DNA of 64,000 bases. Source: Nemertoderma westbladi (taxonomy: Eukaryota; Xenacoelomorpha; Nemertodermatida; Nemertodermatidae). Below the pieces are notes generated by a model. The model saw only the letters and a list, made by a program, of their open reading frames with translations, did not search any database and was not told the origin of the DNA. Below, piece after piece: positions 10,400-23,015 of the stretch (positions within the stretch are counted from its first letter, which is position 1; each line of letters begins with the position of its first letter). The position numbers and the translations under genes were made by a program. The stretch spans positions 1 through 64,000 of the forward strand of contig JAUCBJ010000165.1 of the NCBI GenBank assembly GCA_032718475.1, read 5' to 3'.

Positions 10400-12325
10400 A
10401 GGCATTACTTGCTTTGTACAGACAGACCCCCTCTTCAATTTTTTACGAGCGATTTTTTTTTCATTTTTCTTATATTTATCAATGTTATTCGAACATCATC
10501 TGCGCATATTATAATATAAAAAATATTATAATATTTATTGCTTTAGAACACATTTACAAAATACAAAGCGACATATTTTGAAAATTTATCTCAATTAAAA
10601 CAAGTTTTATTAATGAAGTAACCGGAGAAAAACGTAATGGATAGAAAAAAATTATGGATTCTGGCGAATCATCATGAGATAGAAATAAGCCCTCTAAAAC
10701 AATTAATTAATAAGAAAAAATTTTAAACAAATTTATTTGTGTTAATAACAATTCATTCCAAAATCATTATATATCATAGTAGCTAGTGATTTTTATGGTA
10801 GGCCTATCTAGTATTTTATTATTAGCTAGTGAAAAAATTAAAAAAAATAGGCCTATGTATTAAATCCTAATAGAATAAAGATTAAAAGTTCTATAATAAA
10901 ATATAGGTACTACTTCGCACCCCCTGTAATTTTTTTAGGCTACGGTTGTTCCGGGTACTTTACATGTAAAAAAAATTTTTTTTTTACAATTTCTTTGATT
11001 TACCATTATGGTAAATATCATCTGGACACCATTTCAACATTTTAGAATAAAAAATTTTGTTCTAGAACACTAGCTATTATGGTAAAGGGTTCCGGGTAGT
11101 CTCCGCCCCATATTAAAAAATAAATTTATTTTCTTCCGTTTTTTTTATCATTTTCATGTGAAAATGTTCCCTAAACATAGTCTAAATATTTTACAAATAT
11201 ATTTTTTTGTTCTAAAACACTAGCTAAATAATTGCTATGTCAAAATAATTTATATTTTCAATTTTTTTTTCATTGTTTATGTGTAATTGTTCCAAAGACA
11301 AAGTATTAATATTTTTCAGATAAATATTTTGGAAATATTTTATAGAAATATTCTAGAGCATTTCAAATACTATTGATGTTAATAATAATAGGTAGCCTAG
11401 CATAATTCACGATTTAATAAATTTTTAATATAGCTACCACAACTGACAGTATTCCAGAATTTAATAGTAACACTGATTAAGGTTTAAAAAGTGTAGTGGC
11501 ATAAAGAACAGTAGCCAATTTTTAATAAAATATAATATACTACAGTAAATTAACAAAAACTATACCGGTAATTAGAAAATATATTTAACATTTTTCTAGA
11601 ACATTTTGACTATTTTTGGAACATTTTGTTCTAGAACATAATCTATTTTAATGAAATAGCTGACATTTTAAAAAGTGACAAAATCTAGCTATTATTAACA
11701 ATGTTGGAGTGGGTTTGCACAAAACACAGTAGTAGGCCTACAGTTGTTGGTTACGTTTTTTTCACCATTAAATTATAAAGAAGTTACAGATGATCCATTA
11801 TTAGGCCTACAGGTTCATTAGTAATCATCACCGGTACTAAAAACTCACTAAACGGAAACTTAAAATTTATATTACCTATGTTACATTCCTAGTTTCTGTG
11901 GAAACAAATATAATTATTTACAGATTTGAAAAATGTAGGCAAAACAGAATACACCACCAACACAATAAATATAACATAACTACTGTATATATAGTACCGG
12001 CGTACCGGTCCTGGAGCCTATGAATTTTTTAGTTGACGGTGAAACCCGAAATAAATAAATACGTATATGGTACGGTGCACAGCCACGGATATGGTAAATT
12101 ATAAACAATTTTTGGTAGACTTCACCAAACGGTTACAGAGGGTCTTAAACATAGCAACGGAGGATAGCCATAGCAACAGGTCTTGTAGTTGATATTACGA
12201 ATTAAAATTTATGGAAGATTAATATTTTGGATATCTCGAATTTCATGGCATTTAGTTTTTAGAAAATACCATAGCAACCAAGTGAAAACAACCTTCAAAG
12301 TTAGCAATATTGATAATGTCTGTCC
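10400..12325. other. AT-rich non-coding tract with TTCTAGAACA motifs
   Basis: There is no supported gene. The tract is homopolymer-rich and repeatedly shows GTTCTAGAACA-type palindromes and CTAGCTAG-like words (near 10780, 11060, 11215, 11597, 11630). Similar words recur inside the foldback element at 46.2-46.8 kb, so part of this tract may be an old relative of that element; this is a resemblance by eye only. Confidence 0.4.
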
Positions 12326-13740
12326 CAGTGGCGTAGCCATAGGGGGGGGGGGGGGGCGGGGGGACACGTCCCTCCCACTTTTCAGGTAGGGGGGGGGACA
12401 CCATATCATATGTCCCCGGCACTTTTTACACTTTGTATATACAATTTAAAATTGAAATAATCGTAATAAACTCTGATCGGGTATTACAGAATAACTATTA
12501 ACTCCTACGGACATTTCTATCCCTCCCAACCATGTCCCATATTTCCATACACCATGAACTGTTTTTGCACTGTCAATATAAGTCTGATAATATAAGGCGT
12601 ATTTTCATATCCCCACAATTTCGTCTTATATTGTTTTGGTTAGAATAACTAAAACAAATTTATTGATAATTACATTTTTTGTTAATTCATCCCGCCTTCG
12701 GGTTCAATCCTTACCTACAAGCGCTTTAAATAGGTATCTCAGTCGACCTTTTAATCTTATAGAGGGTTTGTTGGTAACGATAACGAATGGCGTGAGTGAA
12801 AATAAGACTGACTGAGGTCGGGATTACTGAGGTTATGACGTTGTTATAATTTCTGAAGATGACGTTGTTGCAGGGAAACTAAATAATGTAATAAAATCAG
12901 AATTTTTCAAAAGGAATATCTGAGATATGGCAGTAAAATGGGCGTTGAAAGTTACATATTTTGCGTTGAGCTGCGTTGGAGTCCATTTATATGGAATTAA
13001 TTTCTTAAATTAATTTCATTCAATTAATTTCAATTTCAATTAATTAATTTCTAAATTCTTATCAGTAGCTGGGCAACAATACAATACAATACCTATTATA
13101 TATTATATATAACAATAATAGTACGCAGCCATTCATACATAAACAAATATTCCAGAATATTGTGTATTTATTAAGTAGAATAAATAGCCTGCAGCGGAAC
13201 CAAAGCCAATACATGCAACATTCAAATGCTCATAAATCAGCTTTTTCCCAACCAAATTCAAATGTTTTTACATATTATTTGGAAACCATCATCGCGATCT
13301 TTCGTTCTCCACCAACGAATCACTTTAAGGTTGAAGAATAATTGAGTTGCAATTGGTTCAAACGGCGGTTCCAGGTTTTCACTTTGCGGTCTAAATTTTA
13401 TTGTAATTGTATATCTGAAGAATTTTTATTTTTTTTAATTTCTCAATAGTAGTAATCAACTGTACTGTTGACCTTGTATAGCGCTTATTTCTATCTTTTA
13501 AACACCTTTTTCAAACGCTTGTAGCTAAAGAATGAAAGCGAATATAAAAATTCTGGCTCTCCCAAGGAGGAGGTGGGAGGTGAAACTTTCTCTGTTTCAA
13601 ATTTCATACAATCTCATTAAGATTTGTAAAAAAAAATTTTTTTTTTTTTTTTTTTGGGGGGGGGGGGGAGTTATGCCGGACCTAAAATTATTTTATCCCC
13701 CCCCCCCCCCCCCACTTTTGGTTACGTGGCTGCGCCCCTG
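12326..13740. mobile_element. candidate hAT-like non-autonomous element
   Basis: The left end reads CAGTGGCGTAGCCA followed by a long G run. The right end, read on the other strand, is CAGGGGCGCAGCCACGTAA followed by a G run. CA-G-KG ends are typical of hAT terminal repeats. TCTGTCC is found beside both ends but offset by three bases, so the target duplication is not clean. There is no transposase inside; the interior is AT-rich with no gene. Confidence 0.4.
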
Positions 13741-14585
13741 GACTCTGTCCATAGCAATGGGCTTTATTCGGGCGTAATGCATATGCAGCAGCCGTAACGT
13801 CATTTGATCCTGTTTATCTTTGATCACGTTTAACCTATGATTATAAATATACGGGCTACATATTAGCCGTAAAGTCTTCAAATCAACCTTTACCCCTCAT
13901 TATATCGATTATAGGGAAAATATGTGCAATATGTTTTACATTCTAGATGCCATGGCAACTCGTCAGAATTGAGACAAAGTGTTTTTCATACCACTTAGTT
14001 GTGACCTTTAGCATTCTCAACCTTGTTGATGTTTTAAAGGCTGTTGGTTTTTCAGTTTTACTTTGTAGGCTACCTTAAGATCTTCTCTCTTACAAGTAAC
14101 CTCAGAGTATTCCTATGGTACATACTGTTTTCGTTTGGGTTTCTGGGGAATATGCTTCTTGTCTGATGGAAGTTTATAGTGGAAAATATGTTGCCTTATC
14201 GAATTCTAAACCCTTTTCATTTCGCCCCTTGTTGTAACTGCGTATTATATTTCAGGCTAAGATTGTCGTTGTCCAGGTTAAGTATACCAGATTATGGTGT
14301 CGATAAATCTAACCAAACAATAAATCAATTACTAACTGAGCAGGTTATAGCAGCTCTATGTATACAATGTACAGAACCCCTGATGAGATAATTGGAGGAA
14401 TTCAATATTTCCATTCTATAGTAACATGCTATGTTCATCTTTACACCCGATGGTATCTCATATCTATTAGAGGTACTCTTGGGAGTTTTAGACTCCAGAG
14501 GGACACATTAACACCTCGTCTCATCACACAGCTATCCACTACATCCTGTATCTAATGTTAAACAAATTAAACAGTTATTAACAAT
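13741..14585. other. no feature seen
   Basis: This is mixed host-like sequence. Short open frames lack coding character, splice context or recognisable motifs. Confidence 0.5.
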
Positions 14586-14666
14586 AAATAATCTTAGATT
14601 TCTCGATAATCTTAGATTAGAATAATCTTAGATTAGAATAATCTTAGATTAGAATAATCTTAAATA
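14586..14666. repeat. short tandem repeat, AATCTTAGATTAG unit
   Basis: Four to five copies of an about 17-bp unit AATAATCTTAGATTAG are arranged head to tail. Confidence 0.75.
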
Positions 14667-14766
14667 GATTTAGTAATAAATCTATACTGGATGCTCCTCT
14701 ACCAGTGTTAGGTAACCTAACCCAGGAGGCACACTTGGTTCAGGGTATAACAAAAGTACAGAATAG

Positions 14767-14997
14767 AGTCTTGGGAGCATAATTAAAAAAGCAGCCCAAA
14801 CCTACTCTCTACCATCACGTACAGCCCTACTCAACTCTCGCTACTGCTCAAAGCAGATGAGGGGACGCATCTGCCCTGGAAGTTTGACAGCAGCCGACAA
14901 GTCGGCAGTATCGTTTATTTCTAACGGGTACCTAACCTTAACTGGCTCGTTTACTGCAAAACGCCGTCGTATCCTAGACTACTTCCACATAGTCTGA
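14767..14997 (+). pseudogene. unrecognised ORF remnant
   Basis: A 76-codon open frame has fairly protein-like composition (AAQTYSLPSRTALLNSRYC, then a basic FTAKRRRILDYFHIV before TGA). It is preceded by an in-frame stop at 14764 and has no start or splice signal that I can defend. It may be the 3' end of a decayed coding sequence; the family is unknown. Confidence 0.2.
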
Positions 14998-15555
14998 AGT
15001 TTAGCATGGAGAGAATTAGTTATAGAAATAATATCCTAAACTATGGTGATGTCATAATATAATTTTATGCTGACAATCTATAAAGTAAAATAAAATAAAA
15101 TCTGCAAAATATAATTATTATACTAGGAATTCTATAAATTGAATAATATTTCAAGGAATGTACATTGCAAACAAACGTACAAGTAATTACAGTCAATATT
15201 TTGTTCCAGTCAATGCCTCGTTTATTGAAAATAATTGAAGAAATCACCCAAATAGTACTGTATCACTAATTTCATCAAATATTGACCGACTTATTAGCGT
15301 TCAAACATTTCCAACAACAAAGACGACGACGAAAACATATGGTCCACTTATTATACCGCTTCGCAAAGCCTCATAATTTGTGGCTCGCCCCACACGAGTT
15401 ACAATATTATATACAAACAAATACAGTTCCATATACTGTTTATAAAGACAAGTTATAGAAACTGTTTGATTTAGTTATATATATTTTTTAATAAAATAAA
15501 TAATTAATAATAATTTCAGGAGATGTCGTAAATAATAACATTGACCTACCCTACC

Positions 15556-16788
15556 CTACACAGTTCCCCTCTCATCAATCCCTAATTTGTTCTGTAATAA
15601 CAGAGCAGCCTTCCGGAAATCGTTTTCCATAGAATTAGCCCTGGCCCAGTCCGGCTCCTCTATACCGTCCCAGAACACATTCTGCTTATTCTGCGTTCCT
15701 TTCGTATGTTTGACTCTCGTTGAGGTCGGAACTACTCGTGTCCCGAAACTACACCGAGGTATAGGCGGCCGATCTACGATGTAGGAGATCTCTGCACTGA
15801 TTTGCCTATCCTTCCTGGCACCCAAAGTCCTCTGTGCCAACCGCGGGTTGCGTGAGTTGTTGCCTGGCTGTGTGTTCGGCCTCGAAACGTTCTGGTTGAC
15901 AGTCGAAACTGGTTGAGGATTTGTCCTCGAAATATTTTTGTTGAAAGGTGAAACTGTATTTGTATTAACTCTCGTAATTTCATGTTGGTTGAAAGAAGAA
16001 TCCGGTGTAATGATTGGTGTCTTAATGATTGGTTGATAAAGTTCCCAAGGGGAATTATTTACACCGTCTGATAGACTAATAATATAATTACTACTTGAAG
16101 TGTTAATATTATTGCCATGATACTTGTTTAAAATATTGTTCGTACTATTAGAAGGACTTTGTGTCCTATTGGTTAAGCCATATGTGCCATTCAATGGCGC
16201 GTGACTCTCTGAGTGTTCCCAAGAACTTTGCCTATGTAACTTTCCAGACTTATCGGAAATTGTGTCCAAAGATTTCTGATCAAACAACTTGGAACGTCGA
16301 CTATCAGCTGATTGACTGCGCTTCCGTGGCCCAGGCTTATTAACGCATACGCCATCATTTATGTGGATAATTTCATCTAAATATTTACCCCTTTCATTAA
16401 TGTACCTCTTACTCAGTTCCATGTCAGCCTTCTCCCGTTCTAGAACGTCCTTATTGGTTAACCGAACTGCCATTCTTGCCCAATTATTAACCCGTTGTGA
16501 TTGTGTTTCCATGACTACAATAGGCTCATTATGGTTTCCAATCAAACTCATTGTCGGCGCTGCTACACCCACGATGCGACCAACGTGTTTGGCGGACTCA
16601 ACATCTCCACGAAACGCTCGAGCCACTAATTCGATCAGACAGCAGTGTTCGGCAGTTACACGGTCCAACTTTCCTTGAAGTTGCAACACTGTTAGTTGGG
16701 CATCTGTCCCTCCTTCTTCCAGTATACGACAAGCTAAGTTCGTGCTGGATGTCGCACTATAAGGTCTTCGAAAATTCTTACCATTCAT
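15556..16788 (-). CDS. single-exon gene, unknown function, 410 aa
   Basis: The ATG at 16788 opens a frame that runs uninterrupted to a stop at 15556. The N-terminal 150 residues look folded and mostly helical (ACRILEEGGTDAQLTVLQLQ, CCLIELVARAFRGDVESAK). They are followed by a basic Ser-rich segment (PRKRSQSADSRRSK), a long Asn/Ser/Pro-rich disordered middle, and a compact C-terminal motif (DGIEEPDWARANSMENDF, AALLLQNKLGID). The layout, conserved-looking ends with a disordered middle, suggests an intracellular scaffold or adaptor, but I do not recognise a family. There is no signal peptide or transmembrane helix. It lies on the same strand as the three-exon gene at 4.3-10.3 kb, but it has its own start and stop, so I treat it as separate. 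Confidence 0.6.
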   Translation of the reverse strand: MNGKNFRRPYSATSSTNLACRILEEGGTDAQLTVLQLQGKLDRVTAEHCCLIELVARAFRGDVESAKHVGRIVGVAAPTMSLIGNHNEPIVVMETQSQRVNNWARMAVRLTNKDVLEREKADMELSKRYINERGKYLDEIIHINDGVCVNKPGPRKRSQSADSRRSKLFDQKSLDTISDKSGKLHRQSSWEHSESHAPLNGTYGLTNRTQSPSNSTNNILNKYHGNNINTSSSNYIISLSDGVNNSPWELYQPIIKTPIITPDSSFNQHEITRVNTNTVSPFNKNISRTNPQPVSTVNQNVSRPNTQPGNNSRNPRLAQRTLGARKDRQISAEISYIVDRPPIPRCSFGTRVVPTSTRVKHTKGTQNKQNVFWDGIEEPDWARANSMENDFRKAALLLQNKLGIDERGTV

Positions 16789-16899
16789 CTTATCTTATAC
16801 TTAATTTACGCGCCGAACTATATTATTACATAACTGTGAAGAAAAATAATGATTTACTCAATATTTATAATCTTCGATTTTGAAACTCATTTATTGTTT

Positions 16900-18620
16900 A
16901 AGGATATAATAGAACTTTTAAATGTATAACTTCTAACCTATAAATCAAATGAATAAACAGACCTATTATATATTTTTATCAACATTTGGATATGAAAATG
17001 AAATTAATAATGTCTATTTACATAATAGCGAATATCGAAAATTTGTAAGTATGTCTCGATTAAATAGAATAGTTCAGTTACATCTAAAGAACCTTAAAAA
17101 AATATTTATTCTTTAATTATTACTTTTCGCTCGAATATAATAAAAAGGAACCCATAATCGATTGCATTGATTTATTTTTTTCCCGACGAAAAAAGTCGAG
17201 AAAATATTCGAGAAATAAAATGCTTCGAGAATAATGAAAAAAAATTTACCTTTATTCCAATGTAATAAATAATTATATTTCTTAGGTACGATTTGTCTCA
17301 AAAACGGAAAAAATATATTTATATTCTACATTACATACATATATATATATATATACATACACAATAATTTGTTTGTTTTTAACTCAATAAATTTCGAATA
17401 AATATTTCTGAATAAATTATAAATGTTCAGAATTTGTACATTATTAGTAAGTACCTGCATGCCAAGCATTCCTTGAGTGAGTTAGTTGCCAAATATTATT
17501 TCTGCCAATAGAATTCGTAATGCATAAATTGTATAATACATTGTACAAGAAATAACCACGTGTAACTAATTTATCAGAGATACTACGAGGGAAATTGCAT
17601 GATAATATTATAGTTAGATATAAACATGTTCGTGGGGCCTTCGCGCAGGGCGAGGCCCAGTTATGAGATACAAATTAAAATTGAGCGACTGTATCACAAA
17701 ATCAGTATTTGAGAAATTTAACCATACCGACAATCAATCAAAGAAAGGGGGACAGTACGTGTTCGTTCAGCCCTTTTAATCTGCACCCCCCCCCCCCCCC
17801 CCCCCCTTCCTACCAACCAATACATAACCGCGACATCTACCACCCAAGGGGCGGAAGGGTAGCACAAACTTATTTCCAATCACACGTTCAATGTGCGAAG
17901 CCATGTGGTTTATAGGAAATATCGAGAATTCGAGAAAATCAAGAATACGAGAAACTCGATCGAAATACCTGCTCATCCCAGTAGGCCTATCCGTCCGTAG
18001 TCACCGGACAGCTGTGGTTTATTCCCGTAGAACAGTAGAATTCCCGCAGCTTCCGACCCAATTCGACAACGAATTCGCCTCACACTTTCGCGTGGCAGAG
18101 AACGTAATCCGGTGCGATACACGTCTGCCCGACTTTCAACAATTTCCCCCAGGCGATCCCAGAATCCGGCTGTCCGGGCCGCCGCTAAACCCAGATCGCA
18201 ATCCTCGTCGGTTCGTCTAGTCATCGACGTAAATCGGACTCTTCCCACCGCATTGCAAGGTGGGTGGCCTGAGTGAGGCATGAGTAACTTGGCAGTAGTG
18301 GCCCGCATTATTACGATCCGACCGACCACCGTATTCCCAGTGTAGTAAATAGAATCTTACTGACAAGCAAGCAATTCCGTAGTATTTATTCCTCAGTTAA
18401 TCGCATCTTGATGCCACTCGGCTGCTCGGGTCCAGATACATCGGACTATCGGAAGCTGTTTAGATGAAAAAGTTGTTTAGATGGCGTTACCAACGACCAA
18501 CGACCTGAAGACGGTACCGGTAACCACTGTAACAGTTAACAGTACCGGGACCGTACTGCAATCCTGTAGTCTCCTAGCAACCAACTGATGCCAAGCCTAA
18601 TAATTTTTGGGTAGATTAAT
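16900..18620. other. intergenic, AT-rich then GC-richer block
   Basis: 16.9-17.7 kb is AT-rich with a short AT microsatellite near 17.34 kb. A C homopolymer sits near 17.79 kb. The block 17.9-18.35 kb is richer in GC and CpG (many CCG and TCG words) and could be a promoter or first-exon region, but I cannot find a defensible ORF. Confidence 0.35.
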
Positions 18621-18639
18621 TTATTATAACTGTAAGACA

Positions 18640-18905
18640 GTTACACAGATGCTGCACGAAGACCCCACGCAAATTCAACTTGGAAAATTTCTAAACTTTG
18701 GCCAGACTACACGTGTACCAAGTTTGGTTAAATTTCATTAACATTTGGCTGAGTTATTAACGTTAAATTAATTGGACACGACAGAACGACAGAACAACAG
18801 ATCGACAGAACGACAGATCGACAGAACAACAGACACACCGATTGAGTTAGTGGTACCTGTATGCTAAGCTCGCTTACTTTCGTCGCTCGCCCCACAAATC
18901 TGACG
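18640..18905 (-). repeat. single copy of the GGGGCGAGCC repeat family
   Basis: Read on the - strand, this segment matches the last unit and right flank of the array at 29.9-31.05 kb: GGGGCGAGCGACGAAAGTAA, then GGTACCACTAACTCAATCGG, a run of CTGTTGTTCTGT-like words, and the flank containing AACTCAGCCAAATGTTAATG. Partial relatives lie near 15.38, 17.63 and 40.57 kb. Confidence 0.8.
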
Positions 18906-20330
18906 AATTGTCAAAATAAAAGAAGGAGCGAATTGTCTAATGACTTACAGATTATTGTAACTTGTCCAGGTTAGATTAGTTTTCCCTTGTCTCCTTTATC
19001 ATTTTTGCTCCATATTTTTAATTAATTTCATATTATTGATTAATTTTGATACTATTACGTATTGGACACCGGAAATGGCATGAATAATTGATAGCGCATT
19101 TGATAAAATATGTTCTTTCATTCTCAATTTTCATATATTTTGACTCTTTTCTGTTACTTAATAAACCATGCCAAAATGAAGGCAAAATGTCCGGTCTGAT
19201 ACAATGAACGGGAGTTGCGCTAGTGTACCTGTCACCGAGGGTCACTCACTGTATCTGTTTATTTACCCTTTTTCCCTTCGATGCATTGATTTGCTCTATA
19301 TTTCACTTAGTTCAATACGGTATTTGATTATCTATTGTATTTAACTGAGATACGATACCGGGAGGGTGTGACAACAAAGTATAACAAGTAAATTACTGAC
19401 TAATTAATTATGTAAGGACTTAAGTCTGGTGATTGTGTTTCCCTTTAGGGGAAACGTATTGTGTTGTGACAAGTCTTTGGGTCTAATTATATTGATATCA
19501 CAACAGTACAGTATTCAATTTGTGACAACTCTCAATCGTGATGTAATGAATAATAAGAGCTTTGCTTATATTAATGGTTTGAAATATCGCCATATATTAA
19601 TTATTTAGTAAGTCAGAGATATGACAACACAAATCTGATACAATTGTCCAGATTATCACTGATACTTAGTTACAGCAACCTACCTGTTGTGGTGCGTGTA
19701 AATCTTCCTTGATTCGGTAATATCGGCGATATATTAAGCAAATAATTAGACAAATTGAATTTACCAGTAGAATATCCAGTAATAATAATTATAATTCAAT
19801 TATTAACACTTTAAGTTTAGACCTTAGGCCTGTAATAACCACCAGTCAATTAAACGTGACTGGGGATCGGTGCCTCTGCATGGGCAGTGCGACTTCTTCT
19901 GTCAAACAATAACAAAAAGAGTAAATCAATCACAGAATAACCGCACTTATATACCAGCTTATCAGTAAGGAGCATAGCCAATAAGGCATCACATCACGTA
20001 TTCCATTTGAGGCTTAACAGGCTGAACAAATTAGATCGAATATAGGTATAATAGCACTAGATGGCGTAAGAACCTTTACCAAAGAATAATTTGTAAGAAA
20101 TTATCAATATGACACCGTAACTGGTCCTTCATCAATAAATATACAGTATTTTGGGTAAATTGGTAAAATAAGTAATTTTAAAGGCAGGATTTATAACTGC
20201 AGCAACACCGCTTCCATTCATTTAGCTACCAGGGTGTTAAAGTCAAGGCAGAAGTTCAAATTCGTACATAAAAAATAATCTAATAAGTAAATAATTCAGT
20301 TATCAATACCAAACTAGAATTATACAGGGC
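18906..20330. other. no feature seen
   Basis: AT-rich host-like sequence without coding character or clear repeats. Confidence 0.5.
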
Positions 20331-20339
20331 GTACGTAGC

Positions 20340-20605
20340 CAATATATAAAAAACATCTCAACTCGTGAACAAATTGAATCGAGTAGATTAGTGAAAATCT
20401 ATCACCTCTAAATAAGCAAACTATAGTGCCAAAAGTATCTAATACATATATAAATGGTTTCAGCTCGTGAACAAATCAAATTAATTATTGGGTACCAATT
20501 ACTTCTAAATAAGCAAACCATAGTGCTAAAAAATATATCTAATACATATAAAATGTCTCAGCTCGTGAACAAATAAGCTAAATGAATTATTGGGGATACC
20601 ACTTA
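20340..20605. repeat. about three copies of a 100-115-bp repeat
   Basis: AGCTCGTGAACAAAT-like words recur near 20353, 20464 and 20560, each followed by AATAAGCAAACYATAGTGC and ATCTAATACATATA in the first two units. Confidence 0.7.
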
Positions 20606-20851
20606 CTTATTTTACGTATAATATAAAGTAGGAATATAAGTCGTATAAAGTAGAATAGCCATAATAAAAAGGAAAAAATCCGGATAACCGGAAAAAATAA
20701 CGTTTATTTTCGGGTTCTCTTTCTTTCTGGGGGTCGCTTGCGACGTTTCGGTGACCGGGAGCCATTACCAGGTACCGGAGGTGGAGAACCTTGCACTTGT
20801 GGCCCCTCAGTACTACTACTAGAATCGGCATGCTGCATTGCAGCTGCATTT

Positions 20852-21190
20852 TTAAGAATGCTGTGCCGGCTTATCGACAAAATTGCACCGCCACAACTCC
20901 CTATCACCCATGACATTTGCTAGATCATCCGCATCTTCAAGGCCAGTGTCCTTTAAGATGCGTCTCAAGAAAGTCATGGGCTGTCCACCATGCTTATTCA
21001 CTCCATGAGGCTGCCAAAGTACAAGATTATGCACTGGCTGGTCCTCACGGCGAAAGCAATGTCCTGCAAAGCGGAGGCGATTTTGTTCTAGTGTCAAGCT
21101 TGGGGGAACCAATGAGACACCTCCAATGTTATATAGTGTCTGGTTGGAGATGTGTGCATTGTACTTGACACAATGAACCCGGTGTAGCAT
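20852..21190 (-). pseudogene. RTE copy A: C-terminal region
   Basis: Contains LEQNRLRFAGHCFRREDQPV and LEDADDLANVMGDRELWRC, matching copies B and C, and ends at the shared stop before the GTA-repeat 3' tail. It is frameshifted relative to the upstream RT. Confidence 0.8.
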
Positions 21191-22235
21191 TCTTGTGAAT
21201 GTGCCATGACAGAGGTTTGGTGTCCTCAGCAGTTAGAGCCCAGCATGGACTCCCATAGAGGAGTACTGGAACTACTGCTGCTCTAAATAATCGGACCTTA
21301 AGTTTCCGATTAATTCTCGGTGACTTCCAAATCCTGGAAAGCCTATTCAAGGCTGCCCATGCCTTTCCCTTAAGTATTCGAAGGTCCTCACCTGACTTCC
21401 GGATCCATGATCCCAGGTAACAGAAGTCATCCACATGCTCAAGCATACCATCTTTTGAGCTTATGCTCATCCGATCAGAGACTTGCTGAGGACTTTCAAA
21501 GTTAACTGTCAACATTTTGGTCTTTCTGGAGTTAATAAAAAGACCAACACTAGAAGCAGCATGTTCTAATGAGCTGAGGAGCCGTTGGGCTCCCTCTAGT
21601 GATTCTGAGAGTACTCCTAAGTCATCAGCAAAGTCTAAATCAGTTAGGTACTTGGCAGGATTTCCTCGACGTCTGGAGCCAGTAGGTGGAGTTATCATCA
21701 CCCCATCATCATTATGATGATCTAAGGACATGCGTAGAACATAGTCAACAACAATTATGAACAAGAATGGTGCAAGTGTGTCTCCCTGGAGGACGCCCCA
21801 TAACACTTCAAATGGTTCTGTGTCACTGTCAACAGTAGACACAAATGTTGTCGAACCATTGTATACTGATCTGATTGCTGCAATAATTTCATCAGGAATC
21901 CCATATAATGAAAGTATGCTGAACATACGTGAGCGAGAGACTGAATCAAAGACCTTGAAGAAGTCAACAAAGATAACAGCCAGATGCCTGTCTTTCTTTT
22001 TTGATAACTCTTCAATTATCCTTCTAAGTGCCAAAATGGGCTCCATGGTCCCACGACCTTTACGGAACCCATTCTGATTTCCACGGAGAAGTCTCTCAAT
22101 AGGATCCCTGATGCGATTTAATAGAATTATATTGTATAGCTTTGCAGCAATCGAGATCAATGAGATTCCCCGAAAAGAACCATAGAGTGTTAGGTTGCCC
22201 TTCTTGGGAACTGGCACCAACTTATTTGTTTTCAT
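21129..22235 (-). pseudogene. RTE copy A: reverse transcriptase
   Basis: RT motifs appear in order: GSFRGISLISIAAKLYN, QNGFRKGRGTMEPILALRR, AVIFVDFFKVFDSVSRSRM (first catalytic Asp), GVLQGDTLAPFLFIIVVDY and DLDFADDLGVL (the FADD catalytic pair). The C-terminal part runs out of frame near 21.2 kb and resumes in another frame (21190-20852) to FVDKPAQHS. The RT makes cDNA at the nicked target. Confidence 0.85.
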
Positions 22236-22291
22236 TTCTTATGGGACTATTGTTGTTCGGTACATGTCTACTATGATGGGATAGATGAGCT

Positions 22292-23015
22292 TTAAACACT
22301 CAGGTATTTTAAAGACCTCAGGGGAACACCATCTACTCCACTGGCACGATTGGTCTTAATGCTCTTTGCAGCAGCCTTCACTTCTGCAAAGGAGATATCA
22401 CCAATGGGAATATCTGGGAATACAGACTCAGACACTTTTACTTCTATAAAGTTATCAGGCAATACCCTGTCATTATAGAGGAGCTTTTCAAAGTGGGCCT
22501 TCCTACCATTGAGGCGATCGGCTAATGATTCAGCCTTAACCTTGGTGGTTGGTTGGCTTTTTCGACCAGCAAGCAAGTTGATCGATCTCCATGCCTGGGA
22601 TGATTGTCTGCTGTCGTCAGCATCATTGATGGCATCAACCTGTTGCTTTATTACTCGCTCGTGTAAATTAACAAGAGTACTGCCTGTTCAGGGACCTAGA
22701 TGCAGCCTTAACTGCATTCCTGCATTCTGCATTCTTTGTAGTCTGTTTGAGTCGGGACACTTTCTGCGCCTTGTAGAGGTCATTTCGGTACTTCTGAATT
22801 TTGTTGTCAGTCCAGGGGGCCCGTTTCCTGTTTCGAGGGTATACAGGAACTGTTTCTGCAGCTGCTAACTTAATTGCCTCTGTGAAGGCAGTATAGCCCA
22901 CACAGTGATCTGCCGCCTCAGAGGCAAGAACCTCATATCTGTTGCTCAGCTGTAGTGTGAAGCTGGATCTCTCACTTGGCTGTTGCAACAGAGAGGACCA
23001 GTCATGCCGCGGCAA
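22292..23015 (-). pseudogene. RTE copy A: EN-RT linker, broken
   Basis: Two shifted frames (23015-22668 and 22576-22292) cover the linker. The second holds the start of the RT core (SIKTNRASGVDGVP), which in copy C is one open frame with what follows. The breaks are small indels. Confidence 0.7.

Noticed and set aside
17891-18330. Overlapping ORFs of about 110 codons on both strands
   Set aside because: Neither has recognisable motifs, splice context or convincing codon use. The GC-richer composition alone keeps stops rare.
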